Shown: piece after piece, positions 1 through 8,566 of the stretch
Layout of the letters: the number at the start of each line of letters is the position of its first letter
How positions within the stretch are numbered: position 1 is the stretch's first letter
From: Rhizobium sp. RU36D
GTDB taxonomy: Bacteria > Pseudomonadota > Alphaproteobacteria > Rhizobiales > Rhizobiaceae
DNA: 64,000 bases
NCBI RefSeq assembly: GCF_900176345.1
Contig: NZ_FWXU01000002.1
Location: forward strand, 1-64,000
Direction: 5' to 3'
The notes under the pieces: generated by a model
Seen by the model: the letters and a program-made list of their open reading frames with translations, nothing else
What the model was told of the DNA's origin: nothing
The model's database searches: none
Translations under genes and position numbers: made by a program

Positions 1-1
1 C

Positions 2-127
2 GAAGGGTGGCGGAACGCGCTTGAGGCGAAAATTGCCACCATTTTCGGGATAACGCTCCTGGCGGACATTAGAAACGATAATGCAAGATTATCGGTTGTT
101 AAAGGAAGGCGACGTTGCGTGCGGTAA
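2..127 (+). CDS. possible C-terminal end of a gene cut by the window edge
   Basis: An open frame enters from the left edge and gives about 41 residues before a TAA at 125-127. The peptide starts EGWRNALEAKIATIF and ends in an Arg-rich tail. I do not recognise a family. It is listed only because the frame stays open up to the edge and the composition is plausible for protein. It could equally be chance. Confidence 0.2.
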   Translation, partial: EGWRNALEAKIATIFGITLLADIRNDNARLSVVKGRRRCVR

Positions 128-558
128 AAGATATAAAAATTGGAAGAAACTGTATTTATTGGTGCCTTCGGCTCGATGACGAATGGCGAGGTATTCGGTG
201 CGGACCACGCTGGAATGAACCGGCACCGCTTGGCGCGACGCGGCCCGGGACTTCCCGAGCGAGCCGTCGGGACCTCATCTGTTGGATGACGGAGTCCCCT
301 ATTTTTGCGGATGGCCCTTTGCGGTAAAGCGCTGCCTGGGTGTGGCTGGACGCTGGAGGATCGGCAGCGTGCTCGACAAGAAAGTTGGTCGCGACGACCG
401 GCTGGTAGGCCTGAAGACTGCCGGAGCGCACTTTGCCGCTGCAGAGAGCCTCGTGGTTCATCCCGAGATCACCGCGCTGGGTGCGGCACGCTCATTCATA
501 TCGATGGCCGGGCAGATCGGGTGATATCACGCCAGGCCTGTTCTATATGTCGGGCCGT
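128..558. other. intergenic stretch with no supportable gene
   Basis: Several overlapping open frames exist on both strands, but they are Arg/Pro/Ala-rich, lack ribosome binding sites and contradict each other. I see no tRNA, repeat or strong promoter. The minus-strand operon beginning at 4515 ends at 559, so this stretch lies downstream of it. Confidence 0.4.
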
Positions 559-903
559 TCAGCGGAGACACTTGCACTTGTCATATATCAACGTCCAGTT
601 GCACTTCATGTCCTCTGCAAGATGCGGGTTAAGGACGGTGATGTCATTGATGTCGACGCGGCCGCAATACCATCTGCCGCAGGCATCGACCTTGATGACA
701 CCGGGGAACCGGTCGGTGCGGCGGGTGCAGCTCCGACCGAGCACCACGCCCTTGGGGCCGACCGTGGTCGATTGCTGCCTCGTCTGGGGCTGTGCCTGTG
801 TCTCTGTCTGTGTCTGGGCTGGCCCCGCCATGCCGAGCGTACCAATCACCAGCAGGCACAATAGCATAGGCAGACTCGGCATGGGCATGGTGCATCGCGA
901 CAT
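559..903 (-). CDS. small exported Cys-containing protein, unknown function
   Basis: A 114-residue protein read from ATG at 903; a TTG three codons upstream is less likely. Residues 1-30 form a hydrophobic signal peptide ending near GMAGPAQ. A Gln/Thr-rich linker follows. The rest has six cysteines after position 50, mostly near the C-terminus (for example WYCG and DKCKC), which suggests disulfide-bonded periplasmic or surface protein. It is the last gene of a three-gene minus-strand operon; its start lies 5 bases past the stop of the Cys-rich gene. I recognise no family. Co-transcription suggests it works with the LCCL-OmpA protein and its Cys-rich neighbour. Confidence 0.6.
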   Translation of the reverse strand: MSRCTMPMPSLPMLLCLLVIGTLGMAGPAQTQTETQAQPQTRQQSTTVGPKGVVLGRSCTRRTDRFPGVIKVDACGRWYCGRVDINDITVLNPHLAEDMKCNWTLIYDKCKCLR

Positions 904-908
904 CACGA

Positions 909-2858
909 TCAATCCTTGGAATGGGTGTAGGTGGGCACGGGCGGTGGCGGTGCTGGCAGCGATGGCATGTCCTGGGTAGCGGGGGACTCCAATGTGGCAG
1001 GAGCGGTGCGGCGATCCGGGCGCGGTTCTGCTGCGGTCTCCGGCACGGGCGGTAGCGATCTCCGATCACGGGTCCGGCCGTCGCCCAAATCCAGTCTACG
1101 GCCCATATCAAGACCGAAATTCAGCATGTCCTCGATCGACGGGCCGGATGGTTGACGCTCCACCGGTCCCAGGAGCACATCGCCCTCATCACGCTGGGGA
1201 CGTCTACGTTCACGCACAATGTCGTTGTCGGGCTTGCGGTTCTTTTCCCGGGTCTTTCTGAGGTCGGGCGTGACCGTCTTGCGCTCCCGCTCGATAATCA
1301 ATTCCTTTGGCTTGTGAAGGACTTCCGGCTCGCACCGGCTGCCTTGGCGGACAAATCGCGGCGGGCATGCCATCGCAATCGGGTTGCCGACAGTATCCCC
1401 GCCATTGCAGACCAACCGCTTGTTCTTGCCTTCGCCCACCATCTTGCAGGCAGGTCGGCAGGCATGGGGATTGGTGGGATCTATGCCATTGGAGCAATCG
1501 AGCTGCCTGCATTGCCGATCGCCAGGTCTTGCCACCATGCCCGTTGGACACTCGTTGCATTGCAGGGCGCCCTGGCCGAGCGCTGCCGCATCCGGCACGA
1601 AATTGGCGGGGCAGGAACCGCAGGAACCCGCACTGGCCAAGGCTGCGGGTGCCTTGACGAAAAACTGGCCAGCGCTGCACAGCGGCTTGCATTGGTAGCC
1701 TTCCGTCACGCCAAGACGCACGGGCTTTTCACCGGCCGGGCAGGTTCTGGTGGCTGGGCTGCAGATTCCTTGGTTCAGCCGGCCCGAAGAGACCGTCACC
1801 GCCTGTGCGGTTTCGCTGAAACGCTCGGTGTCGCACGGCGTGCAGGTGCCATCCTCGATGCGCTGATCGGCAGGGCAACCGCAAGAGCGGGCCTTCGGAT
1901 CATAGGTACCACCGACCGGCAGCGCGCAGCCGCAGCGGATCAGGTCAGTCGCGCCGGCCGGATCCTCCTGCCGCTCGAAGCGACCAGGCGGATAGCAGGT
2001 GCAGGTTCGGGTCTGGGTCAGGGTCGGCGTAACGGTGGTCTGCGAGATCATGCTCGCACCATCGGCCGTCTTGCTGAAACTATAGGGCCTGGGAAACTTG
2101 ATCCAGCCGCCACAGCCATAGTCGGTACTCACATTCACATGCGGGGTCTCCTCAGAACTGCCAAATGCGCCTTCATCGGCATCCGGGAAGATATCATCTA
2201 CAAGATTGCCGACCGCTTCCGCGCCGCTCTCCAATCCGTCCAGAACTGCTTCGCCAACATTGGCAATAAAGCCCGCGCATTGCTTGACGTCCTGGGCATA
2301 GCCCTTGGCGATTGCCGCCACGGCCTCCGCCTTGCCGTAGACGGCGCAGCCGCAGTTCATATATTGGAAGATCTGATCCAAACCCTGGATCTGTGCGATG
2401 TTCGAGCCCGCCTGCCCGGCGGCAAAGTCCACAAGCTTCTGGTAGCTGTCGCCAAGCGCTTCTTTCAGGGCATCGGAGATCCCAGGCGTATTGATCAGGA
2501 TCTCGGAAATGGTGGTCCCGATCTGTCCCGTCGTCATATTGGTGCATTCGGCCTTGCTGCCATAGGCGCCCGCAGCGCCGGCACCAACAATCGCTACCAC
2601 GGTCGCCGCCAGCACCACATCGCCGCTGGCGATCTGCGCCGAGCATTGGAGAAATTCCGGGTCGGCCGCCGAAAGCCCAAGCTGGGCCAGGGACTTGTAG
2701 CCGCTATAGGCATTCAGGCAACTTGCGATGTCATCAAGCGCATCGGCCTGGGCCGCACGCGGCGCAGCCGTAAACAAGGCGATGGTCACCAGGAGAGTGA
2801 CGCCCCAGCGCAATGACGATCTGACCCGCCGCCGCAGCTTGTCCTTGCCGCGCGCCAT
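909..2858 (-). CDS. exported Cys-rich repeat protein with charged, Pro-rich tail
   Basis: A 649-residue protein. Residues 1-40 contain a basic N-region and a hydrophobic stretch ending in AAQADA, typical of a signal peptide. Residues 40-240 are Ala/Gly-rich with scattered Cys pairs. Residues about 245-500 are densely Cys-rich, with short CxC, CxxC and CPxG units such as CTCYPPG, CGCPADQ and CPAGEKP. This resembles EGF- or TNFR-like modules more than ordinary bacterial enzymes. Residues 510-649 are highly charged, then Pro-rich, and look disordered. The start lies one base past the TGA of the upstream LCCL-OmpA gene, so the two are coupled. No catalytic motif is visible. A role in surface adhesion or envelope structure is inference. 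Confidence 0.65.
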   Translation of the reverse strand: MARGKDKLRRRVRSSLRWGVTLLVTIALFTAAPRAAQADALDDIASCLNAYSGYKSLAQLGLSAADPEFLQCSAQIASGDVVLAATVVAIVGAGAAGAYGSKAECTNMTTGQIGTTISEILINTPGISDALKEALGDSYQKLVDFAAGQAGSNIAQIQGLDQIFQYMNCGCAVYGKAEAVAAIAKGYAQDVKQCAGFIANVGEAVLDGLESGAEAVGNLVDDIFPDADEGAFGSSEETPHVNVSTDYGCGGWIKFPRPYSFSKTADGASMISQTTVTPTLTQTRTCTCYPPGRFERQEDPAGATDLIRCGCALPVGGTYDPKARSCGCPADQRIEDGTCTPCDTERFSETAQAVTVSSGRLNQGICSPATRTCPAGEKPVRLGVTEGYQCKPLCSAGQFFVKAPAALASAGSCGSCPANFVPDAAALGQGALQCNECPTGMVARPGDRQCRQLDCSNGIDPTNPHACRPACKMVGEGKNKRLVCNGGDTVGNPIAMACPPRFVRQGSRCEPEVLHKPKELIIERERKTVTPDLRKTREKNRKPDNDIVRERRRPQRDEGDVLLGPVERQPSGPSIEDMLNFGLDMGRRLDLGDGRTRDRRSLPPVPETAAEPRPDRRTAPATLESPATQDMPSLPAPPPPVPTYTHSKD

Positions 2859-2859
2859 G

Positions 2860-4515
2860 TCAATTCAGCCTGACCGCCTGTACCCGACGATTGCTCGCCC
2901 GCCCATAGTCGGTGCCGTTGTCCTCAAGCGGCTCCGACAGGCCACGCCCCTCCGCCTCGATCCTTGAGGGCAGGATACCCTGCTGGATCAGCCAGAACTT
3001 CACCGCGCTGGCGCGCTTGGTAGACAGCGTCTGATTGTATCCGGCGGAGCCGACATTGTCGGTATGGCCGATCAGTTTCAGGTTTAGGCCCGGATTGGCT
3101 CTCAGCGCCGCCAGCAGTTCGTTGAGCAGCGGCAGCGAATCCTCGTAGAGTTGATCGGAATCCGTGGCAAAATGAACATAAAGCTGAACCTGTCCCGTCT
3201 GCATAAGGCTCTGGGCGATCGGTAGCTGGACAGGAGCGGCCGGCGCTGCCACCGGCTGGACGAGTTGATGACTGAAGCTGAAGCTTCCCTCCATCGCGCC
3301 GCCATTGGAGGAAATGACGCCGTTGCGGGTTGCGCCAGCATAGCTTTTGCGGCCGGGCTGCGGCAGGACCGACACATTGCCACCAGAAGGCGTTAGGACG
3401 CCGTAGTGGACGGCGGCGAGGCAAATGGCCGAATCCTCAGAATAGATATCCATGCCCCAGATGCCGCCCGCATTGCTCTCTAGCGCCGAGCAGAAGCAGC
3501 TAAGGGCCTCGGAAGAGCCGCGAAACGCCACGAAATTGTCCGGGCACTGGCTGAGCGGCACCAGCGGCAGCGGCTGCACGATTGGCTGCACCGGGACGTA
3601 GCGGGCCTGAACCGTGGTTGGCTGGAAGCTGAAACTGCCTTCCATCGCACCATTGTTGGAAGAACTGATGCCGTTGCGCGTGACGCCGGCATAGGCCGGC
3701 CGGCCGGGCAGAGGCACCGCGGTCACCAGGCCGCCGTCAGCCACGAGAAAGCCGGCATGCACTGCCGCAAGACAAAGATTGGAATCCTCCGTATAGACAT
3801 CCATGCCCCAGACTGCGGAACTGTTCGTATCGACGGGCGGGCAATGGCAGGTCAGGGGCGCGGTCTCACCGCGCCAGGCAACGAAATTCTCCGGACACTG
3901 GCCGACCGTGGCGGTGGCAGGCTGCGGCGCGGCCGAAGGCGCAGGCGCCGTCGTGACGGGCATGGCCGCAGGCTGGGGAGGGGGCGCCGGCATGGCGGGA
4001 GCAGGCGCCAGGGGAGCCTGACTGACGGGAGCGGGCAAGGGTTCAGCTGGAACGGGTGCGGTGGGCGGGGCCTGTGCCACCGCTGCCCCGGCGAAGCTGA
4101 AGCTGCCTTCCATCCGTCCGTTGTTGCCCGAGGGGATGCCGTTGCGGGTCAGCCCCGGATAGGCCCGTTGCCCCGGCAACGGAATGACCGTGACATCGCC
4201 GCCGTTTCTGCCGATCCGGCCCGCATGGACTGCCGCCACGCAGATGCTGGAATCCTCGGTATAGACATCCATGCCCCACACGCCGCCCCACTGCGTGCTC
4301 TCCGCAGAGCAGGTGCACGACAGCGGCGCGCTCGTGCCGCGAAACGCCACGAAGTTGTCTGGACATTGCTGCGCTGCCGTGGCTGCGCCACCATAGGACA
4401 GGGCGACAACAAGGCCACCGATCGATATCAGCAGTTTGAACAAGGGCGTCACGATCTGCTCCCAGGTGCCTTCCAGCGCTTTTTTCAGCTTGGGGAAACC
4501 TGTGGCTTTTTGCAC
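2860..4515 (-). CDS. outer-envelope protein with three LCCL domains and an OmpA C-terminal domain
   Basis: A 551-residue protein if read from the GTG at 4515; a longer frame opens at 4656 but would overlap the divergent regulator. After a basic N-region, residues 20-47 are hydrophobic and end in AATA, a likely signal peptide. Three copies of a 91-residue domain follow (51-141, 207-297, 324-414), joined by Pro/Ala-rich linkers. Each carries the LCCL signature GMDVYTEDS..C.AAVHAG, with conserved Cys, and ends in MEGSFSF. Residues 445-551 are an OmpA-like peptidoglycan-binding domain, with the usual HTDNVG and NRRV motifs. The protein probably spans from peptidoglycan toward the surface, with LCCL units as ligand-binding modules. 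It is the first gene of the operon. Confidence 0.8.
   Translation of the reverse strand: MQKATGFPKLKKALEGTWEQIVTPLFKLLISIGGLVVALSYGGAATAAQQCPDNFVAFRGTSAPLSCTCSAESTQWGGVWGMDVYTEDSSICVAAVHAGRIGRNGGDVTVIPLPGQRAYPGLTRNGIPSGNNGRMEGSFSFAGAAVAQAPPTAPVPAEPLPAPVSQAPLAPAPAMPAPPPQPAAMPVTTAPAPSAAPQPATATVGQCPENFVAWRGETAPLTCHCPPVDTNSSAVWGMDVYTEDSNLCLAAVHAGFLVADGGLVTAVPLPGRPAYAGVTRNGISSSNNGAMEGSFSFQPTTVQARYVPVQPIVQPLPLVPLSQCPDNFVAFRGSSEALSCFCSALESNAGGIWGMDIYSEDSAICLAAVHYGVLTPSGGNVSVLPQPGRKSYAGATRNGVISSNGGAMEGSFSFSHQLVQPVAAPAAPVQLPIAQSLMQTGQVQLYVHFATDSDQLYEDSLPLLNELLAALRANPGLNLKLIGHTDNVGSAGYNQTLSTKRASAVKFWLIQQGILPSRIEAEGRGLSEPLEDNGTDYGRASNRRVQAVRLN
3274..4365 (-). repeat. three intragenic copies of a 273-bp LCCL-domain unit
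   Basis: The units occupy 4093-4365, 3625-3897 and 3274-3546. All three encode exactly 91 residues and match closely at protein level at their beginning (CP.NFVA.RG), centre (WGMD.Y.EDS) and end (N.G.MEGSFSF). The linkers differ in length (65 and 26 residues). Equal lengths and strong similarity point to duplication within the gene. Confidence 0.8.
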
Positions 4516-4620
4516 TCCCCATTCGGGTAGGTTCCCGCACGGCGACTGATGGCGCTGTTGCGCCAATGCTGATATGCGGGCATGATGCCGCATTGGGTCA
4601 TGTGTCCAGTGGGAGCCGGC

Positions 4621-5730
4621 ATGGGACAGGTTGCAGGCGATGTGGCGCAGCTTCATACCGCATTCTACGAGGCCGCCGCCAATCCGCAGATATGGCCTGA
4701 GACGCTGGGCATGGTTGCGACAACCTTTTCGTCACGCGGCTGCCTGCTGACGACACCGAACTTCACCCCCGGCGCCATTCCCCATTCTCCCGGCATGCAG
4801 GATGTGCTGGATTGCTTCTTTTCAGAGGGCTGGCACAAGCGCGACCTGCGCACCGCGCTTGCCCGGGCCAAGCCCGCCATCACAGGTTTCTTCGCCGACC
4901 AAGACCTCATTTCGGCCGAGGAAATGGCAAAACACACCTACTATCGCGACTTTGCCCGGCAGGCCGGCGTGCCCTGGTTTGCCGCGGCGCTTCTAACGAC
5001 AATTGCCGATGACGATTTCGTCGCGATTTCGCTGCAGCGCTCGCAGGCGGAGGGACCTTTCTCGCGTCGGGAGCTTAAGGCCCTGAACACGCTGTTGCCG
5101 CAGTTGAGAAATGCAGCCGAGCTTGCCCGAAGGCTGGCGACCCAGCACGGCAAGGCGCTTGTTGATGGTCTCGCGCTGGCATCAGAGCCGGCCGTGCTGA
5201 TGGATCGACACGGAAGGGTGGCGTTCGTCAATGCCATGGCGCAGGCCTTGTTGGGATCGGCGCTCAGTATCGTGGCAGGCAGGCTGAGAGCCGCGCGGCC
5301 AGCAGACAATACGCAATTGAACGGGTTGATCGAAAGGGCATGCGTCGCGGTGACATCGCGAGACGAGATGCCCGCCCTGGCTCCCGTTTCGCTGCGCGAC
5401 CGCGACGACGAACAGTTGCTCGTGGCCCGCGCCGCGCCGATACGACGGTCCGGGGAGGATGTGCTCGGCTTTTCCGGCGTGGTGCTGATGCTGACGGATG
5501 TCCGTGCCGTCCAGCGCGCCGACATGTCCCTGGCGACAAACCTGTTCGGCCTCACGGTTCGCGAGACGCAGGTTCTGGCCGCCCTGGGGCAATACAGCAC
5601 CCTTGAGGCTGTGGGCCAACATCTCCAGATTTCGCGTGAAGCCGTCCGGTTTCACCTGAAGTCGATCTTCCTGAAAACCAATACGCATCGGCAGGCCGAA
5701 CTCGTCAGGCTGATCGCAAAGCTGTGTTAA
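4621..5730 (+). CDS. LuxR-type helix-turn-helix transcriptional regulator
   Basis: A 369-residue protein from ATG 4621, which has GGGAG five bases upstream; an earlier ATG at 4582 lacks a good site. The C-terminal 60 residues carry a LuxR/FixJ helix-turn-helix: LTVRETQVLAALG, then a recognition helix around ISREAVRFHLKSIF. The N-terminal 300 residues contain a PAS-like stretch (about 190-290), with no phospho-receiver domain. This is the layout of stand-alone LuxR proteins with a sensory front half. It is divergent from the LCCL-OmpA operon across about 100 bases, so it may control that operon. Its stop codon runs directly into a RIME-like repeat. Confidence 0.8.
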   Translation: MGQVAGDVAQLHTAFYEAAANPQIWPETLGMVATTFSSRGCLLTTPNFTPGAIPHSPGMQDVLDCFFSEGWHKRDLRTALARAKPAITGFFADQDLISAEEMAKHTYYRDFARQAGVPWFAAALLTTIADDDFVAISLQRSQAEGPFSRRELKALNTLLPQLRNAAELARRLATQHGKALVDGLALASEPAVLMDRHGRVAFVNAMAQALLGSALSIVAGRLRAARPADNTQLNGLIERACVAVTSRDEMPALAPVSLRDRDDEQLLVARAAPIRRSGEDVLGFSGVVLMLTDVRAVQRADMSLATNLFGLTVRETQVLAALGQYSTLEAVGQHLQISREAVRFHLKSIFLKTNTHRQAELVRLIAKLC

Positions 5731-5826
5731 AGCGTGTTGCGATCTTTCAGATTCGCTTCCACGCTTTAATCCCTAGTTTTTCCAGCATCTCGTTGTCGCA
5801 AAACCGCTGCACACGTTTGCGCGACT
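5729..5826. repeat. RIME-like two-hairpin intergenic repeat, copy 1
   Basis: The element starts at the last bases of the luxR-type stop codon. Its first hairpin pairs AAGCGTG (5730-5736) with CACGCTT (5760-5766). A second, weaker hairpin follows around GTCGCAAAACCGCTGC. The sequence matches copies at 30301 and 53564 in order and spacing. It lies between convergent genes, where it could end transcription from both sides. The resemblance to rhizobial RIME elements is from memory of that family. Confidence 0.75.
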
Positions 5827-5919
5827 CCTCTCTTGTCAACAAGACCAAGTCTGTCTCATCGGAGCTGATGTCGAACACGCGAGCTTGCCGCTGGCCGAGC
5901 GGCCATTTCGGAACCGAAG

Positions 5920-7152
5920 TTATTGAAGCTCGGCCTTGATGAAGCTTCCACCCTTCATGATGATCGGCATATGCGCTCCCTGTTTCGTTAGCAGTGAAAG
6001 ATCCGTCAGCGGATTTCCATCGACAACGATGAGATCTGCGAAAGCACCTGATGCAACCGTGCCGATACGACCTTCCATGCGCAGGAGGCGTGCTGCGATA
6101 TGGGTCGCGGAAGCGATGACTTCATGTGACGGAATCACGCGTCCGCGGATAACGAATTCTTCCGACTGATGCACATGCATGCCGCCCAGGAGGTCGCTGC
6201 CGTAGGCCATCTGCAGACCTGCGTCGCGCATGATGGACAGCGATTCCATGCCTGCCAGTCGCACGTCGTCGACCTTTGCAATCGACGCTGCAGGCAGCCC
6301 CATCGAGGCCCCTTCACTCGACAGTTTTTCGTAGGTGACCAAGGTCGGTACGGCGAATGCACCCTTTTCAGCGGCAAATTTCGCCGTCTCCGACGTGATC
6401 AAATTGCAGTGCTCCAAAGAATGAACGCCACATTCCACCGCGCGGCGAATGGCCTTGTCGGTGTAGAGATGCGCCGACACGTAAGTTCCGGCATTCTCGG
6501 CCTCTTCAACGATCGCTACAATTTCTTCGACCGAAAACCCCAGGAAATGGATCGGGTCCGTTGGCGAAGAAACACCGCCATTTGCCATGATCTTAATGAA
6601 TTCGGCGCCGCTCTTCAGTTCTTCACGGGCAGCGCGCCGAACCTCGGGAATGCCGTCGCAGATACGGCCAAGTGCACCAAGCGGGAAACCGTTACGACGC
6701 GTCGGCTCATCGTTGTAGGGGCCGCGATAGTCGCAATGTCCGCCGGTTTGTGCCAGCGCCTTGCCCGAGATGTTGAGGCGCGGCGTCGGCCAGAAGCCTT
6801 CCCGCGTCGCGGCAACCAGGGCTGAGGTGGCTCCGCCGACATCGCGCACGGTGGTGAATCCGCGGCGGAGCATTTCGCCCATCAGCTTGAAGGCCCGCAC
6901 CGTGATCAGCGCATCCGGCAACTGTCCGTTGAGGCCAAGATCGGCCGTCGAGGCGACCACATGCACATGGGCATCGATCAGCCCCGGCATCAAGGTCAGG
7001 CCCTTCAAGTCGATCCGCTGGGCGGTTGTGGACGAGACTGCTTTGCCAACCTCCCTGATCATCTCGCCTTCCACGAGCACCTGCATGGGCTCTGTCGGTT
7101 CGTCGGCTGTTCCGTCAACGATCCGGGCGTTTTCAAAGAGAATGCTTGTCAT
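5920..7152 (-). CDS. metal-dependent amidohydrolase (imidazolonepropionase/prolidase-like)
   Basis: A 410-residue protein from ATG 7152, which is preceded by AGGAC at seven bases; an upstream frame start at 7185 is less likely. The order of metal-site motifs is that of the amidohydrolase superfamily: DAHVHV early (HxH), a lysine in EFIKIMANGG suited to carboxylation, His in SAHLYTDKA and HSLEHC, and Asp in YGSDLLGG. Members hydrolyse dipeptides, imidazolones or other amide bonds in the cytoplasm. It is the last gene of the TetR-liv operon, which suggests it acts on the imported compound or its first product. The exact substrate cannot be read from sequence. Confidence 0.85.
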   Translation of the reverse strand: MTSILFENARIVDGTADEPTEPMQVLVEGEMIREVGKAVSSTTAQRIDLKGLTLMPGLIDAHVHVVASTADLGLNGQLPDALITVRAFKLMGEMLRRGFTTVRDVGGATSALVAATREGFWPTPRLNISGKALAQTGGHCDYRGPYNDEPTRRNGFPLGALGRICDGIPEVRRAAREELKSGAEFIKIMANGGVSSPTDPIHFLGFSVEEIVAIVEEAENAGTYVSAHLYTDKAIRRAVECGVHSLEHCNLITSETAKFAAEKGAFAVPTLVTYEKLSSEGASMGLPAASIAKVDDVRLAGMESLSIMRDAGLQMAYGSDLLGGMHVHQSEEFVIRGRVIPSHEVIASATHIAARLLRMEGRIGTVASGAFADLIVVDGNPLTDLSLLTKQGAHMPIIMKGGSFIKAELQ

Positions 7153-7193
7153 GTCAAAGTCCTGAATGAGAGAGGTCAAAGCCAAAGGCGCGC

Positions 7194-7658
7194 TCAGGCG
7201 CGGCGGGCTTCGAGATAGGCGGGAATGAGCAGAGGGGCATAGGCGGCAGCCTTGTCCAGATGCGCTTGCGTGTAGGCGCCTTCCTTGTCCAGCAGGTTCA
7301 TCGTTCCGATCGTCTCGCCATTGTAGACGACCGGAATGTTGATGACGGCCCCGAGCCCGAGGCTGAAGATCAACTCGTGATCGAAGAAAGCCCAGACGAT
7401 CGCAGCCTTGTCGGGACCGAGGAAGGGTTGCCCATTCTTCAAGACCTTTTCGCCCCAGGGTGTCGGGCCCATCGCCTTGCGGCCGAAGACCGGATAGGAG
7501 TTTTCATCGCTGGAATACACCCTGGCGACCTCGTGACCATCCGCATAAAGAAGCGTGAAGAGACCGAAGCCGATGTCCTTCGACAGCTGCAGTTCGAGTT
7601 CGCGGTAGAGCGTCTGCGGCTGGCCGGGTCTTGCAAGGTGTTGAAGAAGATCAATCAT
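7194..7658 (-). CDS. GAF-domain protein
   Basis: A 154-residue protein made of one GAF domain. Residues 20-60 contain DIGFGLFTLLYADG, and the core contains INIPVVYNGETIGTMNLLDKEGAYT, the usual central strands of GAF folds. There are no transmembrane segments, catalytic cysteines or output domain. Its ATG overlaps the livM stop by four bases (ATGA), so it is part of the ABC operon. A stand-alone GAF protein next to an amidohydrolase could bind the substrate or act as a small enzyme; similar pairs occur in amide-catabolic loci, but that role here is inference. Confidence 0.75.
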   Translation of the reverse strand: MIDLLQHLARPGQPQTLYRELELQLSKDIGFGLFTLLYADGHEVARVYSSDENSYPVFGRKAMGPTPWGEKVLKNGQPFLGPDKAAIVWAFFDHELIFSLGLGAVINIPVVYNGETIGTMNLLDKEGAYTQAHLDKAAAYAPLLIPAYLEARRA

Positions 7659-8566
7659 GGTTTTGGCTCCGTCTTTGGCGCAAGGCCGGTACGTTCGGGA
7701 AGAAGACCCTGCGGGCGTAGGTGAAGCACCACCAGAAGCGCAATTCCGACCAGCATCTCGCGCACAGCCGCAACCTGGCCAGCTTGCAGTCCGGGAAGGA
7801 TTTCACCGAGGAAACGCGTGGCCTCAAGGAAGAACACAACGAGATAGGCACCGGCAAGGCCTCCCAATGGCCGCCCCACGCCGCCGGCCGTGACCGCCAG
7901 GAAAATGTAGATCGTGATCAGCGGCTGGAAATGATCCGGCGAGATATAGCTCTGGAAATGCCCATAAAGCGCTCCGGCCAGCGCCGCTATGGCGGCAGAG
8001 AGCGCGAAGGCCTGGATCTTGAAGCGCGTGACGCCCTTGCCCGCAAACGCCGCAAGCTCCGGATCTTCGCGTATGGCCTTCATGACCCGGCCAAAAGGAG
8101 AACCGTCCAGGCGGTTCAGCATCAGGAAGATGCCGAGAACGAAGACGCTGACGAGCGCGAGGTAAAACAGGTTGAAGCCCTCGGTACCGAGCGCCACGCG
8201 GAACGGTGCCGGAATGCCCGACACGCCATCGGAACCTCGCGTCAGCCAGCGCTCGTTTAGCGCCACCATGCGCACGACCTCGGCAAAACCAAGCGTGACG
8301 ATGGCGAGATAGTCGCCGCGAAGCCGGATCGTTGCAAATGTCGCGATAACGCCGACGCCTGCACCGATGATGCAGGCGATCGGAATGGTCAGGGCGAGTG
8401 GTACGCCTGCTATGGAAATCAGCGCGGACACATAGGCGCCGACGGCAAAGAAGCCGGCAAGGCCGAGATTGACCATGCCGATCCCGCCCCAGATCAGGTT
8501 GAGGCTGAGGGCAAGAAGCGCATAAATGCCGCCGAGTGTCAGCGTGAAGATAAGATAGGACAGCAT
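7655..8566 (-). CDS. livM: branched-chain amino acid-type ABC transporter permease LivM
   Basis: A 303-residue polytopic membrane protein, mostly hydrophobic, opening with MLSYLIFTLTLGGIYALLALSLNLIWGG. The LivM hallmark RLRGDYLAIVTLGFAEVVR is present near residue 105. The cytoplasmic loop AIREDPELAAFAG near 190 is the coupling segment that contacts the ATPases. It forms the membrane channel together with LivH. It overlaps livH by one base (TGATG) and the GAF gene by four. Length and topology fit the family. Confidence 0.92.
   Translation of the reverse strand: MLSYLIFTLTLGGIYALLALSLNLIWGGIGMVNLGLAGFFAVGAYVSALISIAGVPLALTIPIACIIGAGVGVIATFATIRLRGDYLAIVTLGFAEVVRMVALNERWLTRGSDGVSGIPAPFRVALGTEGFNLFYLALVSVFVLGIFLMLNRLDGSPFGRVMKAIREDPELAAFAGKGVTRFKIQAFALSAAIAALAGALYGHFQSYISPDHFQPLITIYIFLAVTAGGVGRPLGGLAGAYLVVFFLEATRFLGEILPGLQAGQVAAVREMLVGIALLVVLHLRPQGLLPERTGLAPKTEPKP

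Noticed and set aside
1152..2816. 554-residue plus-strand frame opposite the Cys-rich gene
   Set aside because: Shadow of the minus-strand gene, which has a signal peptide, regular Cys motifs and coupling to its neighbour. The plus frame is Arg/Ala-rich with no ribosome binding site.
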